From the NCBI GenBank assembly GCA_009594865.1, contig VOPT01000005.1, forward strand, positions 1-64,000: 64,000 nucleotides of DNA, read 5' to 3'. Numbering within the stretch: the stretch's first letter is position 1; the number at the start of each line of letters is the position of its first letter. The notes under the pieces are model-generated. The model was not told where the DNA came from. It worked only from the letters and a program-made list of their open reading frames with translations, and did no database searches. The position numbers and the translations under genes are program-made. Source of the DNA: Nitrospira sp. Its GTDB lineage: Bacteria; Nitrospirota; Nitrospiria; Nitrospirales; Nitrospiraceae. This document shows positions 42,453-52,468 of this stretch, piece after piece.

Positions 42453-43913
42453 ATGTCCCCACATTCTCCATCCGTACATCCGATGAAATCGACGATGGAG
42501 CGGGAGATGAAGCTCGCGGTCGATGCGACGTTTCGATTACCCAGCCTGAAAGGGCGACGGCTTCCAGCGAAGATGCTCACCAGTACCTATTACGATACCC
42601 CGGACCTTCGATTGGCTCGATCCAGGATCACCCTTCGCCATCGCCAAGAAGGAGGGGGGGCTCGCTGGCAACTCAAGTTACCGCTGGATGGCGCCAGGCG
42701 AGAGCTGGAGCTGTCGGGTGGCACCGCTCCACCCGCCGCCATGTCCGACGCGCTGTTTATCCATCTGCAAGGCAAGCAGTTGGGCCCCGTCGCGACTCTG
42801 CGTACGCATCGAACAGGCGTCCGTGTTGGAGGAGCGCAGCACGGGGCGGATGTGGTCCTGGATGAGGTGGCTGTTCTCAGAGGGACGTCGGAAGTGTTCA
42901 CGTTTTGCGAGGTGGAAATTGAACAATTGGACAGCCATGTCCCAGTCGACGAGCGCCTTGAACCGATGTTGCGCAAAGCCGGAGCCTCGGATCATGACGG
43001 TCGCCCAAAAGTCTTTCGCGCACTGGAACTCCCCTCACCGAGCCCGCTGAAAGCGCCGGATCCCGACGACACCGACGATGCCCATCTGAGGTACATGTTG
43101 ACCCGTCAGCTGGAAGCGCTTCTCATGCATGACCCCGGGATGCGCGTGGGCGGCGAAATCGAGGACCTGCACCGGATGCGTGTGGCGACACGCCGGATGC
43201 GGTCGATTCTGCGCGTGGCTCGACCGATCGTTGATCCCCTGTGGGCTGAACCGCTGCGTAGGCGTTTGGACTGGCTGGGCCGGCGCTTGGGGGATGCGCG
43301 CGATTTGGATGTCCAGATTCATTATTTCCGGAGTCAGCTGGACAACATCCCCGAGCGAGACCGGCGCGCCCTGGAAGACTTCATCGGCTATTTGGAGCGC
43401 AAGCGCGCGAAAGCGCAGCGAAGGTTGGTGCACGAACTTCGACGGCCACGGTATGTCACGTTGATCGAACGACTCACGCTTGCTGTCCGGACACCGCATT
43501 GCGTCCCGCACAAGACCACATTGCAGGATCTCGCCGGACAAGCGTTTCGAAGGTTATGCACCTCCGTCAAGCATATGGCCGAGGCCGCGCCAAACACTGA
43601 ATGGCATGGCATCCGCATCCGGGCCAAACGAGCCCGATACGCAGCGGAGCTCTCGGAATTGAAAATGGGACAACCTGCGACTCAATTCATCGAACGGCTG
43701 AAGATCATTCAAGACCATCTGGGGGATATACAAGACGCCGAAGTCGCCGAAACGCTGCTCCGGCGTTATACCTTGAAAGGGCTGAGCGGGCACTCACAGT
43801 TTATCGCCGGCCAGATGGTGGAGCGCCAACATCAACGGCAACGGGATGCGAAAAAGGCCTTCGTCTCGGAGTGGAAGGCGCTCAAGAAATGCGGACAACA
43901 CCTATGGACCTAG
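42453..43913 (+). CDS. CYTH-CHAD domain protein
   Basis: A 486-residue protein. The CYTH tunnel domain starts at MEREMKLAVD (ExExK), with LTSTYYDTPDL and RHRQEGGGARWQLKLP. The CHAD helical domain occupies about residues 210-480, with the conserved histidine-rich helix VGGEIEDLHRMRVATRRMRSILR and WHGIRIRAKRARYAAEL. CYTH-CHAD proteins handle or bind polyphosphate or triphosphates. Internal starts at 42483 and 42495 are possible. Confidence 0.88.
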   Translation: MSPHSPSVHPMKSTMEREMKLAVDATFRLPSLKGRRLPAKMLTSTYYDTPDLRLARSRITLRHRQEGGGARWQLKLPLDGARRELELSGGTAPPAAMSDALFIHLQGKQLGPVATLRTHRTGVRVGGAQHGADVVLDEVAVLRGTSEVFTFCEVEIEQLDSHVPVDERLEPMLRKAGASDHDGRPKVFRALELPSPSPLKAPDPDDTDDAHLRYMLTRQLEALLMHDPGMRVGGEIEDLHRMRVATRRMRSILRVARPIVDPLWAEPLRRRLDWLGRRLGDARDLDVQIHYFRSQLDNIPERDRRALEDFIGYLERKRAKAQRRLVHELRRPRYVTLIERLTLAVRTPHCVPHKTTLQDLAGQAFRRLCTSVKHMAEAAPNTEWHGIRIRAKRARYAAELSELKMGQPATQFIERLKIIQDHLGDIQDAEVAETLLRRYTLKGLSGHSQFIAGQMVERQHQRQRDAKKAFVSEWKALKKCGQHLWT

Positions 43914-43998
43914 CAGTCGCCGGGAGCGCAGATGGTCCATTTTGAGGCCAGGAATGTCGGGGGCATTTCTGGAGTCGATCCGTCACCGCAACCGGCGC

Positions 43999-45537
43999 TT
44001 ATGGCGCCAACGGCACGGGCGTAATCCGATCATCGGCTCGAACGTCAACCGCATGAAGACGTTCGATATACTGCATCAACGCACGAGCTTCATCCCGTCC
44101 CTGTTCAGGGGCAATCAGATAGCGCGCGCCCCGAAACATCTCGTATCCATCGCCGCCCTTCACGAGATACCCACTGATCGCGACGGAATAAAGTCTGTTC
44201 TCGTCTAATGCTGCATCACCCACACGTATGTCCACCAGACGTGCCCCCGGCGATCGTCCCGGCATATAGCGAAACGTAAGGCCGGCCACTTGCAAAAACC
44301 GGCCATCGGCTTTTTCGACGCCGATCTTGCTGAGTCCATGCTCGATGGCCGCTCGCAGCACCCGGCCCGTGATTTCGACCGCCACGATAGGATTGTTAAA
44401 AGGCAGGATGTCATAGACGTCGGCCTGTGTAATGGGACCGGGTTCGTAGAGGCGATCGGATCGAATCGACCCACCGTTAACAAGACCAATATCAGCCTGT
44501 GTGGCGTGCCGATAGGCTTCGGCGATGAGGTCTCCCAAATTGGTCTCGCGCGTTCGATTGGTGGCGTGCTTGGCATCGAGTGTGGTGACGACATGTCCCA
44601 GGACCCTACGGCGCTCGTCTTGCGCGTGAAGGGCCATACTACTGGCGACCACCTTCGCGACCTCGACGGATTCAGGAATATCTGCGGTGACGGGAAGCAT
44701 CGCCCAATCCATGCTGACAACGCGTCCCGTCCCGGCTTCCACGAAGAGATCCAGTCTGCCGAGATGTCGCGCGTCTGACCCCACCTTCAGGATCGGGGTA
44801 TGCCCGACGAAGGAATGCAGAGGAACATGTTCGTGTCCGCCGATGATGACATCGAAATTCGCACAAGAGGCCAGCTCTTTGTCACGACTCAGAGGGAGGT
44901 GGGTCACTCCGATGATGACCTGTACACCGGACTCTCGCATCCGCGGGATCACCCGACCTGCGGCTTCGCAAGGATCTTCGAACCGCACACCCGTACCGTT
45001 CGACAGGACCGCCGTGTCCGGTGTCGTCATCCCTAAGAAGCCGACCGTCACCCCGCCGAGGTGACGAATGAGAACGGGGGCTGTCCCGGAAAGGGCCGCC
45101 TGAGAAACACTATCGGTCATGTTCGTCGCCACCCAGGGGAACTGAGATTCCTTGACGCGCTCCAGCAGCACGTCCATGCCGAAATCAAATTCGTGGTTGC
45201 CGGGTACCGCGACATCCAGCCCTACCGCGTTCCACACAGCAATCACGTGAGCACCCTTCGAAACGGAGGAGGCAATCGACGGCGAAATCGTGTCTCCGGC
45301 AAGCACCAGGAGGGTGTGGGGAGACTCTAGAAGGATTTGCTGTCGGATGGTCGCCACCCGGGCCAGGCCGCCATGGCGTCCGTTCTCCACTGGTTCCATC
45401 TCGTACACGTCATTGAGGTGCAACATCGTGAGATGCACGACCTTCGCGTCTTCGCAGAGGGCTGGGGTGGAAAAGAGCGCCGCGGAGAGCGCGATCACGA
45501 GCAGTGTATGGTTCGTCTTTTGGATAAACGCTCCCAT
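43999..45537 (-). CDS. Secreted 5'-nucleotidase/2',3'-cyclic phosphodiesterase family protein
   Basis: A 512-residue protein with a signal peptide (cleavage near ALCEDA). The metallophosphatase domain has LHLNDVYEMEP, LAGDTISPS, VPGNHEFDFG and GGHEH. The C-terminal 5'-nucleotidase domain has TNLGDLIAEAYR, GLVNGGSIRSD and PFNNPIVAVEITG. It probably releases phosphate and nucleosides from nucleotides in the periplasm. It converges on the CYTH-CHAD gene. Confidence 0.9.
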   Translation of the reverse strand: MGAFIQKTNHTLLVIALSAALFSTPALCEDAKVVHLTMLHLNDVYEMEPVENGRHGGLARVATIRQQILLESPHTLLVLAGDTISPSIASSVSKGAHVIAVWNAVGLDVAVPGNHEFDFGMDVLLERVKESQFPWVATNMTDSVSQAALSGTAPVLIRHLGGVTVGFLGMTTPDTAVLSNGTGVRFEDPCEAAGRVIPRMRESGVQVIIGVTHLPLSRDKELASCANFDVIIGGHEHVPLHSFVGHTPILKVGSDARHLGRLDLFVEAGTGRVVSMDWAMLPVTADIPESVEVAKVVASSMALHAQDERRRVLGHVVTTLDAKHATNRTRETNLGDLIAEAYRHATQADIGLVNGGSIRSDRLYEPGPITQADVYDILPFNNPIVAVEITGRVLRAAIEHGLSKIGVEKADGRFLQVAGLTFRYMPGRSPGARLVDIRVGDAALDENRLYSVAISGYLVKGGDGYEMFRGARYLIAPEQGRDEARALMQYIERLHAVDVRADDRITPVPLAP

Positions 45538-45736
45538 CGGATTGATCAGCCCAGGGATTTTTTACTTGATCCACTGTGGTCTCTGTCGTCGTGCGGGCGA
45601 CAGGAGTTTATGCGCGGCTATTCCGCCAACAGCACGAGAAAAGACAAGCCGCAACTCCCCTAGATCGCTAGAGCAGTCGCGGCCCTTCCAGCAAACAACA
45701 ACCTTCTCCCGTCGATACGGTGATTGCACTCTCCCC

Positions 45737-48700
45737 TTATGAGCAGCCGCTCGTTTCTCCGCAGCTCATGCACTTCAGGCACGTGCCGTTACGGACGAGG
45801 GTAAACTGCTTACAATTCTGGCAAGGGTCGCCTTCATAGCCCTTCTCCCTCGCTTCTTGTCTCACCGAGGTCACGGTCAACGTCTCCCGCTTCAACTCCA
45901 ATTTATGGGCGACACTGCCGTTCCCGGCTTTCTGGGTATGACCATTCCCGCCGTTCATGCCGTTTCGACGCACAGGCAAGTGTTCGGTAAGGATGGAGGC
46001 GCTCTTCAATGCCGTCATGTCGACCTCTTCCTCGTCACACTCGGGATCCTGATCATCCTTCTTCATCGAATCCATCCGCAGGTCGTCTTCCTGCACCTGC
46101 GCCAGATCTTTCCGCTCAAGGTAGGTGATCGCCAACTCGCGGAAAATGTAGTCGATGATCGACGTGGCCATCTTGATGCGATCGTTCAGTTTCACCGGCC
46201 CGTTCGGCTCGAAGCGGGTGAACACGAAGGCTTCGACGAACTCCTCCAGCGGCACACCATGCTGGAGGCCGAGGGAAATCGCGATGGCGAAGTTATTCAT
46301 CAAGCTGCGGAAGGCGGCGCCTTCCTTGTGCATGTCGAGGAAGATTTCGCCCAGCGTGCCGTCTTCGTATTCGCCGGTGCGCAGGTACAACTTGTGTCCG
46401 CCGATGATGGCTTTTTGCGTATACCCGCCGCGTCGCGCCGGTAATGAACGGCGTTTATGGAGATACCGCACCAAGACCCGTTCGGCGACCTTTTCCGCGA
46501 CGGTGGCCACGCTGGGAGCCGCCTCAGCACTCTTCCCGCTGTCGGAGGAGGCGTTCAACGGCTGGCTCAACTTCGACCCGTCACGATACAGCGCTACAGC
46601 CTTGACCATGCTCTTCCAGGCGAAGAGGTAGGCGGCCTTCACATCTTCCAAGGTGGCGTCCGCCGGCATATTGATCGTCTTGCTGATCGCGCCGCTGATG
46701 AAGGGTTGGGCCGCCGCCATCATGCGAATATGCGCATCGACAGCGATGTAGCGTTGACCGATCCTTCCACAACGGTTGGCGCAATCGAAGATAGGCAGAT
46801 GTTCGAGCTTGAGGTGCGGAGCGCCTTCCACGGTCATCGTGCCGCAGCAATAGTCGTTCGCGGCCGCGACATCCTCCTGGGTGAACCCCAGGGTCTTGAG
46901 CATGTTGAACGCCGGATCCGCCAACTGCGCTTCGCTGATGCCGAGTTTCTGCCGGCAGAACTCTTCGCCTAACGTATATTTGTTGAAGACGAACTGGATT
47001 TCGAACGCCTGCGCCAGCGATCCTTCCAGCCGTTCCAGCGCCGCCTCGTCGAAACCTTTTTGACGCAGCACTTCATGGTTGATGAACGGCGCGCCCTTCA
47101 AGGTTTGATGGCCCGCGCAATAGGCCACGATGTCCCGGATCTGCGCGGCTGTGTACCCGAGCGCTTGCAGCGCCGGCGGCAGACTCTGGTTGATGATCTT
47201 GAAGTAGCCGCCGCCCGCCAGCTTCTTAAACTTGACGAGGGCGAAATCCGGCTCGATGCCGGTCGTGTCGCAGTCCATGACCAGCCCGATCGTGCCGGTT
47301 GGGGCAATAACGGTGACCTGCGCGTTGCGGAAGCCGTAGGCCGTGCCCAATTCCAACGCTCGATCCCAGGCGCGGCGCGCCGCCAAAAGCATGGCCGGCG
47401 GACAATGTTCCGGTTGAATCGAGGCCGGCAGAATCGTGAGGCCTTCATACTCCTCAACGAGCGAGCTATACGCCGCCCGCCGGTGATTGCGGATGACGCG
47501 CAACATCGAGTCCCGATTCCGGTTGTAGCCGGGGAACGGGCCGATCTCCGCCGCCATCTCGGCCGACGTCGCATAGGATTCGCCGGTCATGATCGCCGTG
47601 ATCGCGCCGCAAATCGCCGTCGCTTTTTGCGAATCATAGGGAATGCTTTGCTTCATGAGGATGGTGCCGAGATTGGCATACCCCAATCCCAGCGTCCGAT
47701 ACTCGTAACTCTTCTGCGCGATCGCCCGGCTCGGGAAGGAGGCCATCAAGACGCTGATCTCCAAAGCCACGGTCCACAACCGGACGGCATGGCGGAAGGA
47801 ATCCAGGTCGAACTCCCCTTCCGCGTTAAAAAACTTCGCGAGGTTCAACGAGGCCAGGTTGCAGGCCGTGTCGTCCAGAAACATGTATTCGGAACAAGGA
47901 TTCGACGCGTTGATCCGCCCGTCTTCCGGGCAAGTATGCCATTCATTGATCGTCGTATCGTATTGCGTGCCGGGATCGGCGCAAATCCAGGCTGCCCAGG
48001 CGATCTTGTCCCAGAGGTCGCGGGCCTTGATCGTCTTGCTGACCTTGCCGTCGATCCGGCGGCGCAATTCCCAGTCGCCGTCACGCTCCAACGCATCGAA
48101 GAAGCCGTTCGGAATACGGACGCTATTGTTGGAATTCTGTCCCGACACGGTCTGGTAGGCCTTGCCGTCCCAGTTGGTGTCATATTCGTGAAACACGAAG
48201 TGCGTATAGCCCTGCTTCGCATAGTCGAACATACGATGGATGTAAGCCTCCGGCACCATATCGCGACGCGCAGCGACGACCGCTTCCCGCAACACGTGGT
48301 TCTGCTTCATATCCAATTCGAGGTGACCCTGGCCCTGCGCATCGACCGATTGGCAGGCCTTGAGCACGGCATTGAGCCGCTGCGCGCAAATCTTGGAACC
48401 GGTGACCATCGCGGCCACCTTCTGCTCCTCGACGACTTTCCAGTCGATGAATTCTTCGATATCGGGGTGATCGAGATCCAGGCAGACCATCTTGGCCGCG
48501 CGTCTGGTGGTGCCGCCCGACTTGATCGCTCCAGCAGCGCGGTCGCCGATCTTCAGGAACGACATGAGGCCGGAGGAGCGGCCGCCGCCCGACAGGGATT
48601 CGCCGTCGCCGCGCAACCGTGAGAAATTGGTGCCGGTACCGGACCCGTACTTGAAGAGCCGCGCTTCGCGCACCCACAGGTCCATGATGCCGTTTTCATT

Positions 48701-49279
48701 GACCAGATCGTCTTCGATCGACTGAATGAAGCAGGCATGCGGCTGCGGATGCTCGAACGCATTCGTGGCCCGCACCACCTCGCCCAACTTGGGATCGACG
48801 TAGAAGTGGCCCTGCGCCGGCCCGGACAGCCCGTAGGCATAGTGCAGCCCCGTGTTGAACCACTGCGGGCTGTTGGGGGCGGCCATCTGATAGGCCAGCA
48901 TGTAGCACATTTCATCGTGGAAGGCGGTCGCGTCTTCCGGCGTCTTGAAATACCCATGGGTTTTGCCCCAGAAGGTCCAGCATCCGGCCAAGCGGTTGAA
49001 CACCTGACGGGAATCGCGCTCGCCGCCCAGCACCGGCCTGCCTGCGGCATCCACCACCGGCGTACCGTCCTCATGCACTTGCGGCACGCCGGCCTTCCGG
49101 AAATATTTTTGCGCCAGAATATCGATCGCCAATTGCGTCCAATGTTCCGGGATATCGATATGCTCCAACTTGAACACGGTCGATCCGTCTGGATTCCGGA
49201 TCTCCGAGGAACGTTTCACGAACGCAAGACCCTCATAGGGGCTCTGCCCACGCTTGGTGAATCTTCGTTCTATTCTCAC
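45737..49279 (-). CDS. nrdJ: Vitamin B12-dependent ribonucleoside-diphosphate reductase
   Basis: A 1180-residue class II reductase that makes deoxynucleotides with adenosylcobalamin, independent of oxygen. [31 protein letters not shown], the [21 protein letters not shown] block with the active-site Cys and Glu pair, and [22 protein letters not shown] are present. A C-terminal zinc-ribbon-like region (CQNC ... [13 protein letters not shown]) carries the redox cysteines. GTG at 49279 is the start, behind a perfect AGGAGG site. Two NrdR boxes lie upstream. Confidence 0.96.
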   Translation of the reverse strand: MRIERRFTKRGQSPYEGLAFVKRSSEIRNPDGSTVFKLEHIDIPEHWTQLAIDILAQKYFRKAGVPQVHEDGTPVVDAAGRPVLGGERDSRQVFNRLAGCWTFWGKTHGYFKTPEDATAFHDEMCYMLAYQMAAPNSPQWFNTGLHYAYGLSGPAQGHFYVDPKLGEVVRATNAFEHPQPHACFIQSIEDDLVNENGIMDLWVREARLFKYGSGTGTNFSRLRGDGESLSGGGRSSGLMSFLKIGDRAAGAIKSGGTTRRAAKMVCLDLDHPDIEEFIDWKVVEEQKVAAMVTGSKICAQRLNAVLKACQSVDAQGQGHLELDMKQNHVLREAVVAARRDMVPEAYIHRMFDYAKQGYTHFVFHEYDTNWDGKAYQTVSGQNSNNSVRIPNGFFDALERDGDWELRRRIDGKVSKTIKARDLWDKIAWAAWICADPGTQYDTTINEWHTCPEDGRINASNPCSEYMFLDDTACNLASLNLAKFFNAEGEFDLDSFRHAVRLWTVALEISVLMASFPSRAIAQKSYEYRTLGLGYANLGTILMKQSIPYDSQKATAICGAITAIMTGESYATSAEMAAEIGPFPGYNRNRDSMLRVIRNHRRAAYSSLVEEYEGLTILPASIQPEHCPPAMLLAARRAWDRALELGTAYGFRNAQVTVIAPTGTIGLVMDCDTTGIEPDFALVKFKKLAGGGYFKIINQSLPPALQALGYTAAQIRDIVAYCAGHQTLKGAPFINHEVLRQKGFDEAALERLEGSLAQAFEIQFVFNKYTLGEEFCRQKLGISEAQLADPAFNMLKTLGFTQEDVAAANDYCCGTMTVEGAPHLKLEHLPIFDCANRCGRIGQRYIAVDAHIRMMAAAQPFISGAISKTINMPADATLEDVKAAYLFAWKSMVKAVALYRDGSKLSQPLNASSDSGKSAEAAPSVATVAEKVAERVLVRYLHKRRSLPARRGGYTQKAIIGGHKLYLRTGEYEDGTLGEIFLDMHKEGAAFRSLMNNFAIAISLGLQHGVPLEEFVEAFVFTRFEPNGPVKLNDRIKMATSIIDYIFRELAITYLERKDLAQVQEDDLRMDSMKKDDQDPECDEEEVDMTALKSASILTEHLPVRRNGMNGGNGHTQKAGNGSVAHKLELKRETLTVTSVRQEAREKGYEGDPCQNCKQFTLVRNGTCLKCMSCGETSGCS

Positions 49280-49411
49280 TGGTTCCTCCTTAACAGATGC
49301 CTAACGTTCGGTGCGGGTGCCGGACGGCACGGGTGTATTGGTCGGGGACGGGAAAGAGGCCTGTCCATCCAGGGGCACATTCTCTTCGACACACTCTCTC
49401 GACTGCATTGC

Positions 49412-49458
49412 ATACTAGATATAGTGATCCATTTTTTTTGTCAAACAAAATGTTGTGG
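49412..49458 (-). promoter_or_regulatory. Tandem NrdR boxes over the nrdJ promoter
   Basis: Two 16-base near-palindromes, ATACTAGATATAGTGA (49412-49427) and AAACAAAATGTTGTGG (49443-49458), match the NrdR-box consensus (ACACWATATWTTGTGT-like) at about 13 and 12 positions. Their centres are 31 bases apart, the usual three-turn spacing. Between them on the minus strand lies TTGACA followed by an A-run and TATATC/TATCTA, so the boxes overlap the -10 and the edge of the -35. Repression by NrdR-ATP/dATP is expected. Confidence 0.75.
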
Positions 49459-49607
49459 CACACCTGTGAGTAATGGGGATAAGCTGGTGATAGCGTCTCC
49501 GCTAGATTTGATGCCGCGTTTCACAATTTTTCGCTGAGTTATCCACAGGCTTTCACTAGCTGTGGAAGAAGCTTTTCACAGGGAGGCGAGAAAATTTATG
49601 GCACAGA

Positions 49608-49979
49608 TCAAAATGCGAGCCGACCGACCTTGACCGTCGCCTCCTCAACCCCTCGTAACGGCACAAATTGTCCGGCCACACCAAGCACCAGCACCGGCTG
49701 ATCCAGCACGTTGGTTTCAAACAGACTGAGCAGACCCCAGTTGTTTCTGATCGTATTCGGCCGGACAACCCCCTCCACCAATTTAGGGCCTTGTGCGCGA
49801 AACACTGCCTTGATCAGGTCGCGATCGCGGCGCGGACCGGATTGATCCATCTTCTCGATCTCAGCCGACAAGCGTGCCTCGACAAATTGCAGATAGGTCT
49901 CCATGGTCGGGTTCGTCGCCGCCAACCAGACCGCCACCATCAAACCTCCGACCAAGCCGGCCAACGTCCCAGTACGCAT
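49608..49979 (-). CDS. DUF4359 family protein
   Basis: A 123-residue protein with one N-terminal membrane helix (LAGLVGGLMVAVWLAATNP) and a soluble domain. ATNPTMETYLQFVEARL, then a charged helix and NNWGLLSLFETNV, VLGVAGQFVPL, match DUF4359. The ATG at 49979 is preferred over the GTG at 49982. The family's role is unknown; it is probably anchored facing the periplasm. Confidence 0.72.
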   Translation of the reverse strand: MRTGTLAGLVGGLMVAVWLAATNPTMETYLQFVEARLSAEIEKMDQSGPRRDRDLIKAVFRAQGPKLVEGVVRPNTIRNNWGLLSLFETNVLDQPVLVLGVAGQFVPLRGVEEATVKVGRLAF

Positions 49980-50133
49980 CACACACTTTCAGCGAGCCTG
50001 CGCGCATGCAGAGACGCGACAGGCATGGCGGTTTGACAAATGCACCACGTCTGTTTAGCTTACGCCCCATTTCCCAGGAATGGAATACGCAGGCGCATGA
50101 TCACGCCTATTCGAGATCCACGGAGGGCCTACT

Positions 50134-50424
50134 ATGTTCGTTTGGAGTAAACGTCTCGTCTCCGGCTTGCTGGCGGGATTCGTCCTGTTGATCGGCATCT
50201 TCCTGATTCAGGGAGAGCCGGAATCCATCAGCGGCTTGAAGATCCACACCACCCGCTGGATGGCCGTGAACTATATCGGCCTGCTGGTGTGGCTGTTTAT
50301 CTGGATGTTCGACCAGGCCCGGGTGCGCGGGAAAAACGTGTTGCTGTGGCTGGTGCCGTTCGCGCTCGCTCCGCTGCCGACGTTGATGCTGTTTATTTTG
50401 TTTCTACAGCGAAAGATGAAGTAG
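50134..50424 (+). CDS. 96-residue membrane protein
   Basis: Three hydrophobic segments (LLAGFVLLIGIFLI, VNYIGLLVWLFIWMF and LWLVPFALAPLPTLMLFILFL) leave almost no soluble part. A GGAGGGCC site precedes the ATG. No family recognised. It runs toward the convergent AmpG-like gene, with six bases between stops. Confidence 0.68.
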   Translation: MFVWSKRLVSGLLAGFVLLIGIFLIQGEPESISGLKIHTTRWMAVNYIGLLVWLFIWMFDQARVRGKNVLLWLVPFALAPLPTLMLFILFLQRKMK

Positions 50425-50430
50425 GAGCAG

Positions 50431-51696
50431 CTAGCAGGATGCCTCAACCTCGCCCCTCCCCGCGCTCAAGTCAGCACGCTGGGCGACGGGCTTCCGAAGC
50501 ACCCACAAGAGCCACAGACCGGGTAGTGCAGCAATGAACGTCACAAAGAAAAACGGCCCCCAGCCGGCCAGCCCGACCAGTTTTGCCGCGGGCCAACCGA
50601 GGAACACGCGCCCCAGCGCTTCAACTGAGGACAGCAACGCAAACTGGGTCGCGGTATAGCGATGGTTGCAGAGCGACATGACCAGCGCCACAAACGCCGC
50701 AGTACCCATGCCGCCGGTGAGGTTTTCGACTCCCACGGCAAAGGCCATCACGGCATAACTTTTCCCCGCCCAGGCCAACCACATGAACGACAGGTTCGAC
50801 AGGGCCTGCAAGCAGCCGAACACAAACAACGAACGGAATAATCCCAAACGCGGCATCAAGCCGCCGCCGATAAACGCGCCTAGGATCGTGGCTCCCATCC
50901 CGAATGCGCGGACCACTCCGATCTCCTCCGAGGAAAACTGCATCCCTCGCAGCAAAAACGACGTCGTCAAGGCGCCGGCGAACGCATCGCCCAGTTTATA
51001 GAGCACGATCAATCCCAGCAGCGCCACGGCCATGGGACGGGAAAGGAACTCGCTCAGCGGTCCCCAGACTGCTTCCGCCATCGACTTGGGCGCCACCTGC
51101 GCATCCTCTGGCTCCGGACTCAATAGGATCGTCACAACGCCCAATGCCATCAAGGCGGCCATGCAGAGATAGGCCGCCGACCAGTTCAATCGAGACGCCA
51201 GGATCAGGGCCAGCGAACCGGAGGCAATCATAGCGATCCGGTAGCCCATCACCCATGTCGCCGCGCCCAGTCCCCGTTCCTCCGGCTTCAATAGATCCGT
51301 CCGGTACGCATCGAACACGATATCCTGCGAGGCGGACAGAAACGCGACGGCCAGAGCCAAGGCTGCAAACACCTGTGCGCCCTCAGCCGGGCCGATCAAG
51401 GCCATCACGGCAAGGGCTAGCGCGAGACCGCTTTGCGTGAGAACCATCCAACCGCGACGCCGCCCGAGCCATGGCGGCACGATCCGGTCCATCACCGGAG
51501 CCCAAAGAAATTTCACGGTATAGGGAAGGCCGACGTAGGCAAACAGGCCGATCGTCGTGAGATCCAGCCCGGCCTCGGTGAGCCAGGCCTGTAACGTCCC
51601 GCCCGTGAGGGCCAGCGGCAGCCCCGAGGCAAAACCCAGCGGCAGCATGATGCCCAGCCGGCGAGTGAGAAAGGCGCGAATGGATGAATGGTTCAT
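50431..51696 (-). CDS. ampG: AmpG-like muropeptide permease (MFS)
   Basis: A 421-residue major facilitator with twelve predicted helices. The N-terminus GFASGLPLALTGGTLQAWLTEAGLDLTTIG and LPYTVKFLWAPVMDR are the AmpG hallmark, and SASQDIVFDAYRTDLLKPEERGLG follows. AmpG imports anhydromuropeptides for cell-wall recycling; other substrates are possible for distant members. No beta-lactamase or ampD gene lies nearby. Confidence 0.85.
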   Translation of the reverse strand: MNHSSIRAFLTRRLGIMLPLGFASGLPLALTGGTLQAWLTEAGLDLTTIGLFAYVGLPYTVKFLWAPVMDRIVPPWLGRRRGWMVLTQSGLALALAVMALIGPAEGAQVFAALALAVAFLSASQDIVFDAYRTDLLKPEERGLGAATWVMGYRIAMIASGSLALILASRLNWSAAYLCMAALMALGVVTILLSPEPEDAQVAPKSMAEAVWGPLSEFLSRPMAVALLGLIVLYKLGDAFAGALTTSFLLRGMQFSSEEIGVVRAFGMGATILGAFIGGGLMPRLGLFRSLFVFGCLQALSNLSFMWLAWAGKSYAVMAFAVGVENLTGGMGTAAFVALVMSLCNHRYTATQFALLSSVEALGRVFLGWPAAKLVGLAGWGPFFFVTFIAALPGLWLLWVLRKPVAQRADLSAGRGEVEASC

Positions 51697-51882
51697 GGGG
51701 TTACGGAAACCGGACCATCACGAGGTGCAGCATACCACTGCCCCATGCGCGGACGGCATCAGAATCGTGAATCTCTCTGTCTCGATCCGGAACAGTCCTG
51801 CACATCGAACGTCCTTCGGCCTGAATCAGGGGAGGCTTTTGCATCGCTGAACTGGTATAAGTAGCGAAAGGAGAGGGATGAG

Positions 51883-52287
51883 ATGAACGTGACAAACTTA
51901 GGCTTCACGTGGAATTCCCGCTACCTCGAACTGTCGCCGACAGAAATGGCGATCGCCATCGTGGCGGCCCTCCTGGTGGGCGGCGCGGCCCTGTATTTTC
52001 TCCTCAAAGTCTTACGGAGCAAACCCGTCAAGCTGCTTGGCATGGGATTGTTGATCGTCGGAATCGCGCTGGTCGGCTGGCTGGCGCTCGATCAGCATCA
52101 ACAGGATGAACGCACGCGGGTCTCCGAGATCTGGAGTCGCACCTTCGAAAACAGCGCGATCAAGGACTTCGAGTCCTGCGTCGCCAACCGGACGCCGCGC
52201 AGTCCCGGCCCGCAATACCGTGTCGAAGTGGTGACGGAATGCGGCGATGTGGCGAAAGCGATCAAAGAAGGATTGGACGCCCGTTGA
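51883..52287 (+). CDS. Two-helix membrane protein with a small soluble domain, unrecognised
   Basis: A 134-residue protein. Two hydrophobic helices (MAIAIVAALLVGGAALYFLL and LLGMGLLIVGIALVGWLAL) are followed by an about 60-residue soluble tail (TFENSAIKDFESCVANRTP ... EVVTECGDVAKAIKEG) with two cysteines. An AAAGGAGAGG site lies just before the ATG. No family known to me. It ends about 57 bases before a dispersed repeat. Confidence 0.68.
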   Translation: MNVTNLGFTWNSRYLELSPTEMAIAIVAALLVGGAALYFLLKVLRSKPVKLLGMGLLIVGIALVGWLALDQHQQDERTRVSEIWSRTFENSAIKDFESCVANRTPRSPGPQYRVEVVTECGDVAKAIKEGLDAR

Positions 52288-52343
52288 CCTGCATCCTCGC
52301 CGCCCAGAACTCCGCATTCCATCCACTTGCAACATAGCCCAGA

Positions 52344-52462
52344 GGATGCGCAAAAAGGCCGTCCACCAAGGCCGCAGCGAAAGAAGAGGCGAATCGTACT
52401 CTTGCAGTACGGTGAGCCTCTGAATGATGCGAGAACGCCGCTGGCGGCCTTTTTCCACATCC
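52344..52462. repeat. Dispersed palindromic repeat, copy 1
   Basis: A long imperfect hairpin: GGATGCGCAAAAAGGCCG on the left pairs with CGGCCTTTTTCCACATCC on the right, and the centre forms a second hairpin AGAGGC-GAAT-CGTACT / AGTACG-GTGA-GCCTCT. The conserved core CCAAGGCCGCAG and GAGAACGCCGCTGG reappears near 63.8 kb. It sits between convergent genes (the 51883 gene and focA). The T-run beside the stem would let it act as a terminator in either direction. Confidence 0.85.
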
Positions 52463-52468
52463 GGCCGG

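Noticed and set aside
49280-49411. Cobalamin riboswitch in front of nrdJ
   Set aside because: No B12-box-like core or long structured leader; the upstream signal found is the NrdR pair.
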